Below, in pieces: positions 1-11,503 of a stretch of 60,000 nucleotides of DNA (its first letter is position 1; each line of letters begins with the position of its first letter). The notes under the pieces were generated by a model, which was given only the letters and a program-made list of their open reading frames with translations, made no database searches and had not been told where the DNA came from. The position numbers were made by a program, and so were the translations under genes. Source of the stretch: Membranipora membranacea (taxonomy: Eukaryota; Bryozoa; Gymnolaemata; Cheilostomatida; Membraniporidae); assembly GCA_914767715.1 (NCBI GenBank), contig OU612072.1:21888001-21948000 (forward strand), written 5' to 3'.

Positions 1-206
1 CACTTTTTTATTTATTACTACTTACACCTACTACATCATAAAATTTAAACACTTTGAGTATTTCACACTGAGCTTTGCAAGCTGCAGCGGCCAAGCGTGG
101 CTGAGCGGTTGATCTCAGCAACAAATTCTGGTCAGGCCAGGTTAAAAAGCGTGAGGAGGAAGCATGGGATGACCCTTTTTAGTTTTATACAATATATATA
201 AATATG
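1..206. other. AT-rich flank with a possible tRNA-like SINE remnant
   Basis: This stretch has no homology to the other modules in the window. Positions 98-108 (tggctgagcgg) match the polymerase III A-box consensus of tRNA-Leu/Ser type. I see no good B box downstream, so it may be a decayed SINE head rather than a tRNA gene. Nothing else is recognisable. Confidence 0.3.
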
Positions 207-329
207 CCACAATTATCAGCAATTCTACTGCCAGCCAGTTATGATATTACAAAACTGAATGGCAGCTGCCCTACTCATTGGGGATAAAATTACCTTTATT
301 ATGGTAAACACTCTGATATCTAGTATATC

Positions 330-650
330 GACTCCACATTATGGCGCCGTTTTTCGGCATTTTCAAATTCCATGAATGTTTTGAAGGTAGTATAGTTTTT
401 AAAATTTAAACACATTCAATCGATCTCTGGAAGTGATGTAACCATTTTCTTGACTGTGGGCTAAACATTGAGTTTGCCAAATTGAGATTGATTCCTAATA
501 AAATGTAACAGAGATTGATGTGAGATGGTTCTTGAAAACAATTTCCATTGAGAACTGAAAGGCATTCAGATTGCATTACATTGTGGTAGCCAGTGTTTAC
601 CTTTCGGATTGATTCTGACACTTCTCAGTTGTGGGTGAGCACGATTCCAA
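330..650 (-). pseudogene. LINE-like RT C-terminal fragment, C1
   Basis: Antisense open stretches resemble the region after the catalytic YxDD box of CR1/L2-type RTs: a SECLSVLNG segment, then a YILLGINLN segment resembling the common (V/L)LG(V/I) motif that precedes the thumb. It is broken by stops and by frame differences between the C1, C2, C3, C4 and C5 copies, so it is a relic. It lies downstream, in gene sense, of the LRR exon donor. The family assignment is inference. Confidence 0.4.
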
Positions 651-744
651 AAATTTGAAAATCAAAACACATACATATATACATGCGATATAGGTTTTGA
701 TGTGTTATTTCAATAGCATAATCCAACAAACAAACTGAACATAC

Positions 745-891
745 CCTGAAGGTAAGTCGTCCAGATGACAATTACCCATATCCAGTTTCTCTAGTCTTGT
801 AAGTCCTGATAGCGTATCACTCAACTGATCATCTGTACTCAGATTGTTGAAACTGACATTCAGCTCCTTCAGTGATACCACCATTGAAATG
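745..891 (-). CDS. LRR exon cassette C1 (two leucine-rich repeats)
   Basis: Internal exon of 147 bp, phase 2-2 (one base, 48 codons, two bases). In gene sense it follows an acceptor (pyrimidine-rich stretch ending ACCTTGCAG) and ends at a donor (CAGG|GTATGT). It encodes SLKELNVSFNNL in the first LRR and RLEKLDMGNCHL in the second, and ends in LPSG. Joining its end to another cassette's start (ISKMVSL) gives a canonical 23-residue LRR of the LxxLxLxxNxLxxLPxxI type, which supports both splice sites. Variable concave residues are E,N,S,F and K,D,G,N. It differs from the others at the start (ISMVVS instead of ISKMVS) and near the end (DDLP instead of VELP). LRR solenoids bind protein or other ligands. 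The parent protein is unknown, since no caps or other domains are visible. The longer open frame around it reads into introns and should be disregarded. Confidence 0.75.
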
Positions 892-904
892 CTGCAAGGT
901 ACCA

Positions 905-1221
905 ACAAAACATTGAAATTTGTTCATAACAGAGAGTGGTGAAATCTGAATTTGACATTGAAGGTTGCAGTCGATTGCATGCCTCCGAAGAGTCCAATGC
1001 GCCACTTTTACATTATGGTTAACAAGCTCTGATGTGAAATCTTCAAGCAGTTTGATCGAGGCGTCGACTGTCCCAATGTGCGTTTTGTAAGCAAACAGTG
1101 ATGGCTCTATTACCTCAGTCAATTTGGATCTCATTTATTTTATTATAACCTCCTCAGTAAGCTTGTCAAGGTGAAACAATATTGATACTGACCAATGGTC
1201 TTTGTGTTTGGGAGGGCTACC
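905..1221 (-). pseudogene. LINE-B RT fragment (fingers to motif A), C1
   Basis: Antisense translation gives KHKDHWSVSILFHLDKLTEE, then after a stop MRSKLTEVIEPS, FAYKTHIGTVDASIKLLEDF and a degraded motif-A region (VAHWT...). This matches the RT core of CR1/L2-like LINEs: (K/Y)xRPVSIL, then QFGFRxGxSTxDALxxLxDDxT, then the LDFSKAFD region. I call this family LINE-B. It is interrupted by stops and diverges just after motif A, close to the LRR exon acceptor. It is a dead retroelement piece lying in the intron of the LRR exon. Confidence 0.65.
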
Positions 1222-1504
1222 TTGGAGCTGAGTGGGCGCTCGGAGTGACAGGCTGAACTCACACAGCTATCTACAATTGTTGTCTGTTTGCATGTTTAAC
1301 CATTGAGTACAGTATTTAAACCTATAATAAACTGTAGCAACTAGCCCACAGATCGCTGTCGTTTATGACTCATTGAATAATACGCTATAGCAGAGAGGAG
1401 TTCAGAAACTCAAAATCTCAGGACGTTGCCTCTACCATCTGTTCAAATACTGGAGTCTGATATGCATTTGGAGCCTCATAATCTGGGAGAAATCCCATCT
1501 CATG

Positions 1505-1800
1505 TAAAAGTTGTATGTTGAGAAGTCAACATCATCTGAAGACTTCCAGACAAGGATCTCAGTGGAGGCTGAAGATGTTTGCTTGCCTCTCAATGACATA
1601 TTGAATTTGATGCACTCTACATAGGAAATTCCAGTTAAATGCAAGAGAGCCCAGATCCGACCAATCCATAGGGTTGCTTGCTCCACCAAACACAAAGACT
1701 ATCAGCTAGTGTCAATATTGTTTCACATTGGAACCTCTCTACCTGGGATTCTCTCCTGGGTAGGAGATTGGGCGAGCTACCCGGCTATCAAGTGAAGCGA
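1505..1800 (+). pseudogene. LINE-B RT N-terminal fragment, sense strand, C1
   Basis: Sense-strand translation, best read in the C2-C6 copies, runs STSSEDFQTW...ND.LNLMQS.SEI..KCKRAQIRPI.RVACPSKHKDYQ.VSILFHLG. The end matches the start of the LINE RT domain (wKxAxIxPIPKv.....DYRPISIL). It is in the opposite orientation to the RT fragment at 905-1221. The two share the KDxxxVSILFHL segment and so form an inverted pair. It is broken by frameshift and stops. Confidence 0.55.
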
Positions 1801-2011
1801 AAAGTGAAAACTTCTCAAGACAGCAAACTGCATAAAACTCAATCTAGGTACAAATTTAATCATAGTCACGGACTGGGGTAAGTTTGGGAGCATCCAATGA
1901 AAAAGTTTTAAAGCATGATAAATTATCTACCAGAGGAAATCAACTTAAGTAATCAGTGACTATGCTAAGTGAGTGAAACAAATTAGCACCAAGTAACAAC
2001 ACCAAAACAGG

Positions 2012-2770
2012 ATGGCTAAGCCAACCGATTACCAAATCATTGACTTTTTTAATCATGTTCAAAATCTTAGCCCAGGATCTGTGAATACTGTTATTAAAAA
2101 TTTTAGCACCAGATCCTTTACAATTTTACACATCAATATGCGTAGTCTAATCAACAAAATCCCTTTGTTTGAAGTACTGCTAGCTCAACTCAATGTTCAT
2201 CTTTCATGTATTGTCATTTCAGAGACTTGCTTTTCACAAAATGATTTTTTAGAGAAGTTTTCACTATATGGCTATAAAATGTTGTGTAGATCTCGATTTC
2301 ATGGCGCTGGCGTTGGAATTGCTATGTATGTATCAGAGGAGTTTGAGGATAGTGTGATGGATGTTCGGTTGTCTGGAGCGGAGGCTATGCTGACTCGTAT
2401 GATTTGTTCTGGCCGCCCAGTCTGCTCTGCGCTGGCAGTCTATCGCACCCCTTCAGTGGGGCCGGCGGCTTTCCTGATGGACTGGGAGGCGCTGCTGCCT
2501 TCGCTCCCTATCAACTCTATAGTTGTTGGTGATCTTAATTTTGACTTAAACCCTTCAAATGAAACTGATAACTTTACCCTAGACTATGAGAATTATGAGC
2601 ATGAATGGCTTCTTTAATATTATTGAGTCGCCAACACGGTGCGGCCGCACGAAAGACAGCATTTTAGCTCATATTCTGGTCAACAACACCAGGGAGTGCT
2701 CAATAGCACTTATCCAAATGACGCCTTTGAAATTTTTACAAATAATCTACAGAAATTAGTAGCTGAGTCA
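2012..2770 (+). pseudogene. APE-type endonuclease domain of CR1-like LINE, copy 1
   Basis: Open frame 2012-2617 has the APE landmarks HINMRSL, ISET (catalytic Glu), YRTPS and GDLNF. Compared with copy 2 (agactatatgag), two bases are missing at about 2586 (agactatgag). This shifts the frame and ends translation. About 165 bp are also missing at about 2692, where CACCAG joins GGAGTGCTC, probably through a short CAG microhomology. The lost part includes the ADHFPV catalytic His region. The endonuclease is therefore non-functional. Confidence 0.75.
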
Positions 2771-2823
2771 TCAACAACAAAAACTAAAAAGCTAAGCAAA
2801 AATTTTACTTCAAAAAGCATTGG

Positions 2824-4690
2824 ATGACGCTCAAAACCTTCAAATTGATTCAACAGCGAGAAAAACTTGCCCGAAAATTAAAGGATGAGCCTATCAACAG
2901 TAAACTTCTTCAAAAATATTCTAAGATAAAAATTCTGACATGTGATATCATCAAAGATGCAAAAATAGAATTTTACAAAGCTGAATTTGAAAATGTAAAA
3001 TCGAATCAAAATGAGAAATGGGCTTTCGTAAATCGGTTTTTAAACAGCAAAGCAGACAAGTCTCCAACACCAAGCTGTATTGAAACAAATGGACAAAGGT
3101 ACACATCTGAAATTGAAATTGCTGAATGTTTTAACGAATTTTTTTACGAGTGTAGGTCCTGGCTTGGCAGCTAAATTACCTGAATGTGGAGCTGACCCGT
3201 TATCATACTTATCAAAATACGACAGAATTAACGATTTTGACTTCTTAGAAATTACAAACAACATTACAGAGAGTGTTATAAATAATTCCTCTGCAAAAAT
3301 AGCAGTTGGGTACGATGGGATTTCCATGAAAATCTTTAGAGAAAATAAAAATGCTATCAGCCCAATCTTGACCCACATGATCAATCGTATTGTTCGAATA
3401 TCAGAAATTCCAGATAGCCAGAAGATTGCTAGAGTACGACCACTGCATAAAAAAGGTGATAAATTTGACTGTAACAACTATCGTCCGATATCGATATTAA
3501 CTGCAATATCAAAAGTTGCAGAAAAAGTATTGGCTATTCAACTTCGATTCTGTTTGGAAAATTCTAATATTTTAATTGACAGCCAGTTTGGATTCCGTGA
3601 AAAACGGAACACAACTTCTGCTATATGTAGACTAATGGAACACCTGTACGACAGTTTTAATAGCAGGAAAATTACACAAGGAATATTTTTAGACTTCAGC
3701 AAGGCTTTTGATACCATCAACCATGATATTTTAATCAAAAATTTGCCTATTTATAATTTTACAAATGATTCATGTGACTTGTTAAAATCTTATTTAGAAA
3801 ACAGAAAATAATTTGTCAAAATCAACGATCATTCCAGTACAATGAAAAAGGTCGATATAGAAGTTCCTCAGGGATGTGTATTAGGTCGAATTTTATTTTC
3901 AATATTGATCAATGATTTGGTAATATCTGCGCCAATGTTTAAATATATTCTCTTTGGCTATGACACAAATATATTTTCCAATGATCCTGAAATTTTAAAA
4001 TCAAATGTTCATAATCTTGAACAATTGTGCTTGAGTAATAAATTGATTTTAAACTATACAAAAACATTTCAGGTAATTTTTTAATCCCAAAATAAGCAAA
4101 TTTTAGATCCTGAACTGTACCAAATTAAACTTGGTAATCAGGCTTTAGAGACAAAAAATAGCACCAAATTTCTCGGCATTCACCTTGATGAGAGCATTAT
4201 ATTTAAAACCCATATTTTATAAGTTTGTCGGAAATTGAACTACATACTATTTTTAATGCATAGTGTATGACCATATTTCGATATTCCTACGATGATCAAT
4301 TTGTATTGCACATTCTTTTATCCACATTTAATTTATGGTATCGAGTTTCATGGTCATGCCGCAAATTGTCATCTTAATCACATCTATTTACTTAAAAAAT
4401 CAGCTCTTTGTGTCATACTCAAAATCCGCCCACGTGGTCATGTGACCTTATGCCCATTGAAATGCTTTTTAAATATCGCTATTTCTTACATTTTTAATAA
4501 TACTCGCCTTCATGGGGAGTTAGAAATTCAAGCCCCTGCCATTACAGCCACTAGGTCGAAGGAAAAATTTGCCCCAAAGGGAGCCAATAACTGTAGAGGG
4601 AAGAGGTCACTGTTAACCACAGGTGTTAACCTGTGGAATTAACACCTACTGGGGAGGAGGGGGCAGCTCCTTCTGCTTTGCGTGGGAGGT
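2824..4690 (+). pseudogene. Reverse transcriptase of CR1-like LINE, copy 1
   Basis: The linker region (2824-3174: KWAFVNRFLN, IAECFNEFF) is separated by a frameshift in a T run from the RT core (3080-3811). The core has RVRPLHKKGD, NYRPISIL, DSQFGFREKRNTTSAI and motif A LDFSKAFDTINHDIL. A TAA follows ENRK, and the same stop is present in copy 2. Motif B continues as VPQGCVLG at 3842-4084, and the catalytic box is FGYDTNIF, where copy 2 keeps FADDTNIF. C-terminal thumb and tail pieces follow (FLGIHLDESI, then 4292-4642). It is inactive. Confidence 0.8.
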
Positions 4691-4901
4691 TGGCGTCCTC
4701 GCTGTGGGGATGTGGATCGCTTTTTGTCGTGTAGGCTGCGTGTTTGGGCTCGCCCTGGGGACAGTAGCCTTTGTTTTCCGGCTAATCGGATGGTCACCAT
4801 GCTAGTCCTGGACTAATCTGACCATGCCGCTGCCTTATGTTATTTCACTATTTTAGTCCTTTGATTTTAAATACAATAAATTGTTGCAGAAACCAAAAAA
4901 A

Positions 4902-5325
4902 ATTATTGTAGATAGTGATTTACTTCGGACAATTGAAAAAAGGAACAGCAATTTTCAGGCGACCATCAGGGATTAAGAGAATGGCAGCAACATCAATGTC
5001 ATTTAGTACAATTATAATCGAATATCAACAATTTGATAACTCTCTTACATTGGCCTTAGTTTCTTTTTATTAGGATGACACTGAGACTCATAAAAATATC
5101 ATTTCATTGCTTTTAACCTCGTTCGCAACATGGAAGTTGTCAAACTACGTTTAGAGATGGGGCGACTTCCATTTTATTTGACGTTTTGACGTCATCATGT
5201 GTAATTTAGTAAAAAACGCGCCTTACATCACTTTCTTCTATCTATTAGTATGCCTCCGCAAACTTCTGCCTAAACATTTCAGTCTGTTTATCAAAGATCC
5301 TAACCATTTCTCCAAAGGCCATCTA
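4902..5325 (+). repeat. Module E, copy 1
   Basis: Begins attgtagatagtgattta and ends near caaagatcctaaccat. Further copies are at 36589, 48186, 50694 and 55603. There is no open frame. A CRE-like palindrome (TGACGTCA) lies at about 5186 but is altered in some copies (for example the one starting at 48186). Past 5325 the similarity to the other copies ends and single-copy sequence begins. Confidence 0.7.
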
Positions 5326-5399
5326 CTGAGGATGTTCTACTGCTTACTTTCAACACAGTCACACAATATCTATCACAATATCTCTCTTTTGATTTTAAA

Positions 5400-5680
5400 G
5401 CACCGGTAATATGATATCCCCAACAGTACTCATAAACAAACTAAAAAAGACCAACCTTCACCCAAACATCATCGATTGGATATACAGCTGAGCTAACTAA
5501 CACAACACCATCAACAAGTAATATCATCGGGAAAGAAGTCAGATTCTATCATAACATCTACAGTTAGCCCGCAGGTGGGCTTAGCAGTACATCACAGCAT
5601 ATACATAGTATTATTAAATATGCCGACAATACCCTTTTATTGGATTTATCTTAGCTTTGGCTGTTTCGACAACAAAAATA
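5400..5680 (+). pseudogene. Degenerate LINE RT remnant
   Basis: Conceptual translation with stops shows INKLKKTNLHPNIIDWI, then IIGKEVRFYHNIYS, a PAGGLSS motif-B-like piece and IKYADNTLLLDL. The order matches the LINE RT segment from helix regions through motif B (PQGxxLSP) to the catalytic YADD box, here YADN. It is very decayed and has no intact frame. Confidence 0.5.
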
Positions 5681-7370
5681 CAAGAAACAGTGGTTTACCA
5701 AAAAATTAAGGTGGTAATGTTTTCATTTTTATTAAAATTTGGTATGATGTATCAACACGACAAAAAAAGTCAAATAAGTAATGTTTGTGCTTTTCGATTT
5801 CTCAAGAGAGCAATGCAGAAAAACTGTTGAATATTAGCGCTCACTACCCAACAATAAAACAGGGACAACAAAGACCTAAACATTCCTCTGCGTTTATGCT
5901 CAGTGACTTATATGGATTTTGTAGTTCAATAGCTGCAGGAATTATCATATCCTTGTTTGTATAAATATTTAAACCAGAGTTATTACCCCACAAATTTTAC
6001 AACATATAGGAAGTCTTTTGTTCTGCTAAACAAAATCCACAAGAAATTTAGAAGAATAGAAAAAAAGACAGTGGATATTCTAGTTTGTTTCAACTGATTT
6101 GTCTGTTGATTGAAAGCCCAGCAGTTTTGAATTTGAAACGCTATACTAAAATTAAGTGTCGATGCTAATTCCATGTATCCAATTTGGCACTCAAATGATG
6201 CCACACCAACATATGGAAACATTGTGATTTTGAAATAGAATTCAATGCACATCAAATTTTGCTATACTGAACTATTACTAAGCAAAGGTAATGGAGAAAA
6301 ATTCATGCAGCAGCAGTGAATTTTTGTCAATTCTAACTTTAATAAGATCCGAAAATTAACAAGTGATATTATCAATACACACAACTACTGGTCAATTAAA
6401 TTCGATTTTGATTCTGCAAGATTTTGGTAGCTTTGGTCTTAGCCTAGTATGGTATTTTTAAATCAGCCTATCGTATACCATGCTCACTGAGTTTGAACTT
6501 TATCGACAGAGGACTGGGGATTAGGAGGTATAAAGTTTCCTTAAACAAACTTGTCCAATTGATGATAATCTAGAGCAGCAGCATTTAACTCAGGATGGCA
6601 GCATTGGAGCTGCCACAAGTTGGTATTACAGGTATGTGATGTAGAATTAATAGTCTATTCATCGGAAGGGCTTTTAGGGGGCTTGACCCTACCAATTTTC
6701 AGCATGTCAATTTTGAAAATCCTCTTGAAACCTCTTAAACCTTTAATAACCAGGCGCCCAAAGGGGCCATTGTGAGATCGGTTGGGATAATGAATGGATT
6801 AGGCTGGATGATATGGTGTGATTTGCCAATTCTTACATGTGTTGAGGTTAAGATGTCATCAATGAGTTTTAAACTGATATTTTTGACATGGTAGGCTATG
6901 GCCAGAAATGTGATATTGCCATTTTCAAGCAAGTCTCAATTTAAGATGCCCGTCGAATGAAATAACACCCACGCATAATGTTTGTTGCAGCAAAGTCAAA
7001 ATCATCAAGCAGCTCATGAATGAGCTCCCTAATTCGATAAATTTTTCTTGGACGGTTTCTGCAGCAAGCCGATCGATAATTTTCCTTCCAAAATGGGCTG
7101 GAACACATTAAACTACCTCCATTCCTCAGGTAGTTCCTCAATATCGTTCCCTGCGGGAAGACTTTCCAACGCATTTCCTGTACCCAGCCTGGTTTGCCTA
7201 TACAAAATCCATGGATACAGCCCTGGGTAGAATAGGCAGAGCAGTGCGATAGCCGATTACCATGATTTTTCCCTTGGACTGCCCTTAAACTACTGCTGCC
7301 ACACATGCAGATTTGTGCTCATTGAATTCTGCATAGCTCCAAGATAATTGATTGAGACTTAAATCTCATG
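5681..7370. other. Single-copy stretch, no convincing gene
   Basis: Non-repetitive within the window. The longest open frame is 6941-7306 (minus, 121 aa), followed by another at 6735-6932. Neither has a recognisable domain or an obvious splice framework, and both may be chance. I cannot assign function. Confidence 0.4.
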
Positions 7371-7555
7371 ATTGTCACCTAATGGGCAAATAATTCTTCA
7401 AAATCAGGGCATGGAATCTACGCACCAGCTTATGACGTGTACAGTATGCTCTAGTAAGACGGTAACTGCGTCACTCGTCACTCGTCTGGTAGATAATTTA
7501 TTTCATACCCTAATTTTGACGATTTGTGCAAATTATTTGCTCATTAGGTGACAAT
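7371..7555. mobile_element. Small MITE-like inverted-repeat element
   Basis: The ends attgtcacctaat (7371-7383) and attaggtgacaat (7543-7555) are perfect 13-bp inverted repeats. The arms continue with imperfect complementarity (GGGCAAATAATT... against AAATTATTTGCTC) for about 45 bp on each side. At 185 bp with no coding capacity, it fits a foldback MITE. No clear target-site duplication is visible, so the superfamily is undecided. Confidence 0.55.
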
Positions 7556-10500
7556 GCTTAGATTGCAGCCTCGTTTTATTAGTTTGAGCTACACATAATT
7601 CTATAAGCACACATTTGGCTGTGTGGCAGCAGTGGTTTAAAACAGGCTTGCTTCATGAAATTCCTGTGACACAGAATAAATGTATTTCGTATGTTTTTGC
7701 CAACAATCTGAGCAAATAGCTATAGCCAACGTCACTAGGCACTGATTTTCTTCATCCTTGATTTTGGTACACCAATCTACACATATTTAAAATTAATACC
7801 AATAAAATGATGGTCTGAAATAACCCTCTCCCACCCTCCCTGAAATACAAAATTCATGCAATTAAATTTGAGTCCATAATTGCAAACAATTTGATATTGT
7901 GTTCTACATTATAGCTAGTCTACAGGAGCGAACTCTCACTGCAGGAGCCATTGAAAATATTTGGCAATAACAGGATAATCTCATTCATTGAACCCACCAT
8001 ACACAGACCATTTATAAAAGATTTTATCAAGTAACATTACATAGCACACTTTCATGTGATAATAATCAGCCTTCACTCTATTGTTTCTTGGGGGATTAGG
8101 CTTCACATCCATTGTAAACTCAATGTCAATGAAACCGTTTCAAAGAGACAGGAGATACCTATCCTTGTTTAGGTGAACAAACTCAGAAGATGTTTCAAAA
8201 ACAAACCCAGGTGAAATCACCAAGCAGGGTTTATGGTTATGGTTAATCATCACATTGGGCCTATTTGAAACGATGGCAATACAAAGTACTCAAAACATGT
8301 GAAAAATACGTAATCAAGACGTGTTTACACCTGAGAAGAAAATGTGTTTCCCTGATCTGACAAAACACTAGAGTCTAGAAGTTTTGAAATATTGCAACAT
8401 AACGCAGTGGAATTGCTGTGTGTGCCCCTGTACAACGTAAGATGGTATGAGATACAATGCTTGGATGCTGCTTGAATTTGCTACTCTGTGACAGGGATTT
8501 GCGAGATCTTGTTACTATTGTCGTTGCTAATAGTGTTGCTTGATGTGTATTTGCTTGTAAGGTTATGATCTGGGCAAGATACTGAAACTTTGTGGCCTGA
8601 AAGTGGAAGAGGCAAGCTCATAAGACTTGAAAAATTATCTTATAGGTATTAAAAAATGAAGAGTGTACTGTGATCACATTAACCCCCATTCATTTGTACT
8701 GAAATGACTAAGGTAAAATGCTGCCGGTCCCTGTTTTAGAATCCTAATATTCTCTGTCATGTTGAGGTTTCTAAAATTACTGGTTTTTCTATCATACCTA
8801 AGTAATTTTTATATTCTGCTTTCACAATTAAATAAGGTTTCATCTTCATTTTAGGAACAATAATCTAAGTCAGCATTCGATGCTCATAATCTGTTATCAT
8901 TTTAAGTGATGTCCTGTTAAACGAAATGACTACAGGTTCACATGAAATCATCATTGTGATATCAATTTTGTAACATTGCATTGTGCTGAGTGTGAGGCCT
9001 CTATACGAATCAATGCTTTTCATTGTTTCAACATTTGGTAAACAAAGGAATCCTTTATATGCTGGGCCTAGTTCTATAAAATAGAGGATAAATGTACCAT
9101 GTCAGCTTGCATCAAAAGTTTATATTAGTTAACTGAGAATAAGTTTTAAGAAATGCTGCATCAAATGAAAAAAAATAGCGTTAGAGTGACCCAAAATGAT
9201 TCATATATTGATATCGTCATGTGGTTAGCAAAAAAATTCGACCGCTTCTAGCATATGTAGAAGTGCATTTTAATTGAGTCATCTGGTTAAAAGATAATTT
9301 TTTGCCAACATTTCCATCATTTTTTATGAAATTTATGATTTTTTGCATTCATTTCGTGGATTAAATAGTAATTCAACCACCAAGCCTGAATAATAACTTT
9401 CAATCAATTTGTGATGGTTTCTGCATCAAATTTAAAAAATGTAGGGAGAGATAACGAGGAAACCATAAAAGTCGCTGAGTGATGACTGTTTTCGAGCCAC
9501 GTTTAGAAACAATTTATGTTTGTCAGGCAATTAAATGCATGATTAGTTCACTAAAGTAGAGAACCCTGGAAATCTTTTGACAATTTTAAGTGATGAGACA
9601 ACTCCCAATCAATTAAACAGTCTGATACGCGTTTTTCTTGCTGCATGTGGTTTTAGTGCCTTAATTAAGAAAAACATTCATACATTGACCTGGATTATGA
9701 CAACGTTGTACAGTAGGATGATGATGAATATACTGAGGTTTAGGCCAATTGGTGTCATTACCTGTCAGATATCTTAGTCAGACTGGCCTAAACATTCATT
9801 GTTCTCCTATTATGCACATGCACATGCTCGATTTCATTCCCTCATACGTTTAATTTATCAAGGTATATACTTCATACCACCAATTCTGTAAGTTAAGAAG
9901 ATAAGAAAGTAAAATGAATTAAGTATATTTGATGACAGACATGAAGGAGGAAAAAGGAAAGTGGGTTGAGTTTGAACACATGAACAAACATTATTCTGTG
10001 CCGATTATCATTATTTCCGTTTTCCAAAACAACCCGAAACATTAGTATTTTGTTGGAGCTGATGCAAATTGTGGTTTTTAGCAACATAACACAGTCTTTA
10101 TTGACATGTATATTAGTTTTAATTTGTAAAGAATATACTAGCCAAAATATACATTGTATTCCAAATATATGCCTGAAAGATACGATGACACCTTTTGAGT
10201 GTGGTAAAAAAGTTGATAGACCGTGACTTAGATGCTGATATCACACATAAGGCAGATAGCATAAATTAATATCACATAATTCTATTATCAAATTATGTTG
10301 ATCCCATAATCACATATTGCTAATATCAATAATCGAGATACTCACACCGTTTTCAGTATCGCATGTCTACACTAAGAATTCTCCATGACATATTTGAGTT
10401 GCATCCCCTTAAGACCAATTGGCGTGTAATTTTAAACAATGATGATTGGATTATTGAAGTGTCACTAAAATTTCTAAAGCAATACAGTTGATAGTAATTA

Positions 10501-10880
10501 TACTTATAAGTTATATAGATAATAGATGATAGCTGTTCTCTTTGTGAGTTTCCTTAAGCCAAACTCTCCATTCATTTTAGATTTTGGTGTGAGATTCAAA
10601 ACATATTAAGGATTTTAGCAACATTGATACATCCTCCTTGCATTAATATAAACCCATCATCATTACAAATGGATGAGAGCTGAAAGAAAATAATATGAGG
10701 GAGTTTTAGATTTCGTCAACCCAGAATCCTAATTTGCTCTGCCAAACAGAAATCCTCATCCAGTTGTTGCAGCAAATTTCAGAATGACGTGATATTTCTG
10801 TTAGTCACTAAGGAATTTGTGTGACCAAAATCGTAACTCCATACCATATGATAATAGGAACGATCTCCTCTGCGCTGCAC
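7556..10880. other. Single-copy AT-rich stretch, nothing recognised
   Basis: No long open frames, RNA genes or repeats could be supported. The small open frames at 9577-9777 (plus) and 9893-10087 (minus) have biased composition and no recognisable domain. Confidence 0.4.
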
Positions 10881-11495
10881 TAGTGTTGTATTGAGCCAGG
10901 AATAATGAATATGAGCCGAGCCCCTGAAATTTCTCTAAATTTGGGTATGAGTCGGGTCGAGTCGAAAAGAGCGCATGAAATGGATTTACATTAAGACTTC
11001 ATAAGTCGCTTTCCTACTCCTACACTGTCTTCAGATATCACAATATAAAAGAATGATGGATATTCATCCACTAATCACTAGTGCAATTGCTAATAGTACA
11101 TGTTAAGTTTGATTCAGTCTGTAATATATCATCTAGACATAATGAACTATGTTGAGACCAAGTTTCATCAAATTCTGTCACGTATTTATGGAATTATAGA
11201 TGTCTGAAGAAAGCTTTATGTAGTGTTGTAAGCGTTCATAATAATCACAGCAAAAGCATGACTAAAAGCTATATGTTTTATCATCGTATAGTCTCTATTT
11301 CCAAAATCATCACCTAAAAACCATAGCATAGTGGTTAAGATCGTGGACTGTAGTGCACTAGGCCTCAGGTTCGAGTATCACTCTAGTAGTTGAGACCCGT
11401 AAGGATGTAGACCTCTGACCCGACTTGACCCTAACATGACCCGACCACAGAAACCCGAAACCCGACCCGTTGACTTGACCCTGAATACAACACTA
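10881..11495. mobile_element. Non-autonomous hAT-like element with 8-bp target duplication
   Basis: The 615-bp element has perfect 12-bp terminal inverted repeats (tagtgttgtatt at 10881-10892, aatacaacacta at 11484-11495). It is flanked by an exact 8-bp direct repeat, cgctgcac (10873-10880 and 11496-11503). An 8-bp duplication and TA(G/C)-starting ends are hAT hallmarks. GGGTCGGG/ACCCGAC-type motifs repeat just inside both ends, as expected for subterminal transposase sites. There is no transposase frame. The interior includes a tRNA-like segment. Confidence 0.75.
11324..11378 (+). ncRNA. tRNA-like polymerase III promoter (A and B boxes) inside the hAT-like element
   Basis: An A box (tagcatagtgg, 11324-11334) and a B box (ggttcgagtat, 11368-11378) are separated by 33 bases, the spacing found in tRNA genes and tRNA-derived SINEs. 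The acceptor stem does not pair convincingly, so this is a SINE head or tRNA relic rather than a functional tRNA. Confidence 0.5.
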
Positions 11496-11503
11496 CGCTG
11501 CAC

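Larger units (their letters stand above)
207..1985 (-). repeat. LRR unit C1 (segmentally duplicated module)
   Basis: First of the repeated modules that each carry one LRR exon. Left to right it holds an antisense LINE-like fragment (330-650), the LRR exon (745-891), an antisense RT fragment (905-1221), about 230 bp of spacer, and a sense-strand RT N-terminal fragment (about 1505-1800). The right edge is set by the insertion point of the CR1-like LINE, because other copies of the unit continue there directly into module E. It is near-identical to units C2-C6 outside the LRR exon. Confidence 0.85.
1986..4901 (+). mobile_element. CR1/L2/jockey-like LINE, copy 1 (defective)
   Basis: Non-LTR retrotransposon with an APE-type endonuclease followed by RT. 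Its boundaries come from comparison: other units read straight through as gaaacaaattaattgtag, whereas here the sequence departs after caaatta (1985) and rejoins at attgtagatag after an A-rich tail. An AATAAA lies at about 4875, some 20 bp before the tail. The copy at 57588 starts at the same site. This copy carries a 2-bp deletion and an internal deletion in the endonuclease, a frameshift near 3150, stops, and a mutated catalytic box. Confidence 0.85.

Noticed and set aside
705-908. Longer open frames covering the LRR exon (such as 67-codon readings starting MLVPCSIS)
   Set aside because: They read through the acceptor and donor into intron. The six copies agree only between CTTGCAG and GGTATGT, so the 147-bp exon is the unit.
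3040-3738. Minus-strand frames opposite the CR1-like LINE RT (and the equivalents at 58839-59504)
   Set aside because: Shadows of the plus-strand RT, which has the canonical motifs.
4623-4805. 60-codon plus frame at the LINE 3' end
   Set aside because: Lies in the retroelement 3' untranslated part, with Trp/Gly-rich composition from a GC-rich patch and no LINE motif.
6941-7306. 121-codon minus frame as a gene
   Set aside because: No recognisable domain, no homologue in the window, low-complexity-free but unsupported; left as unassigned sequence.
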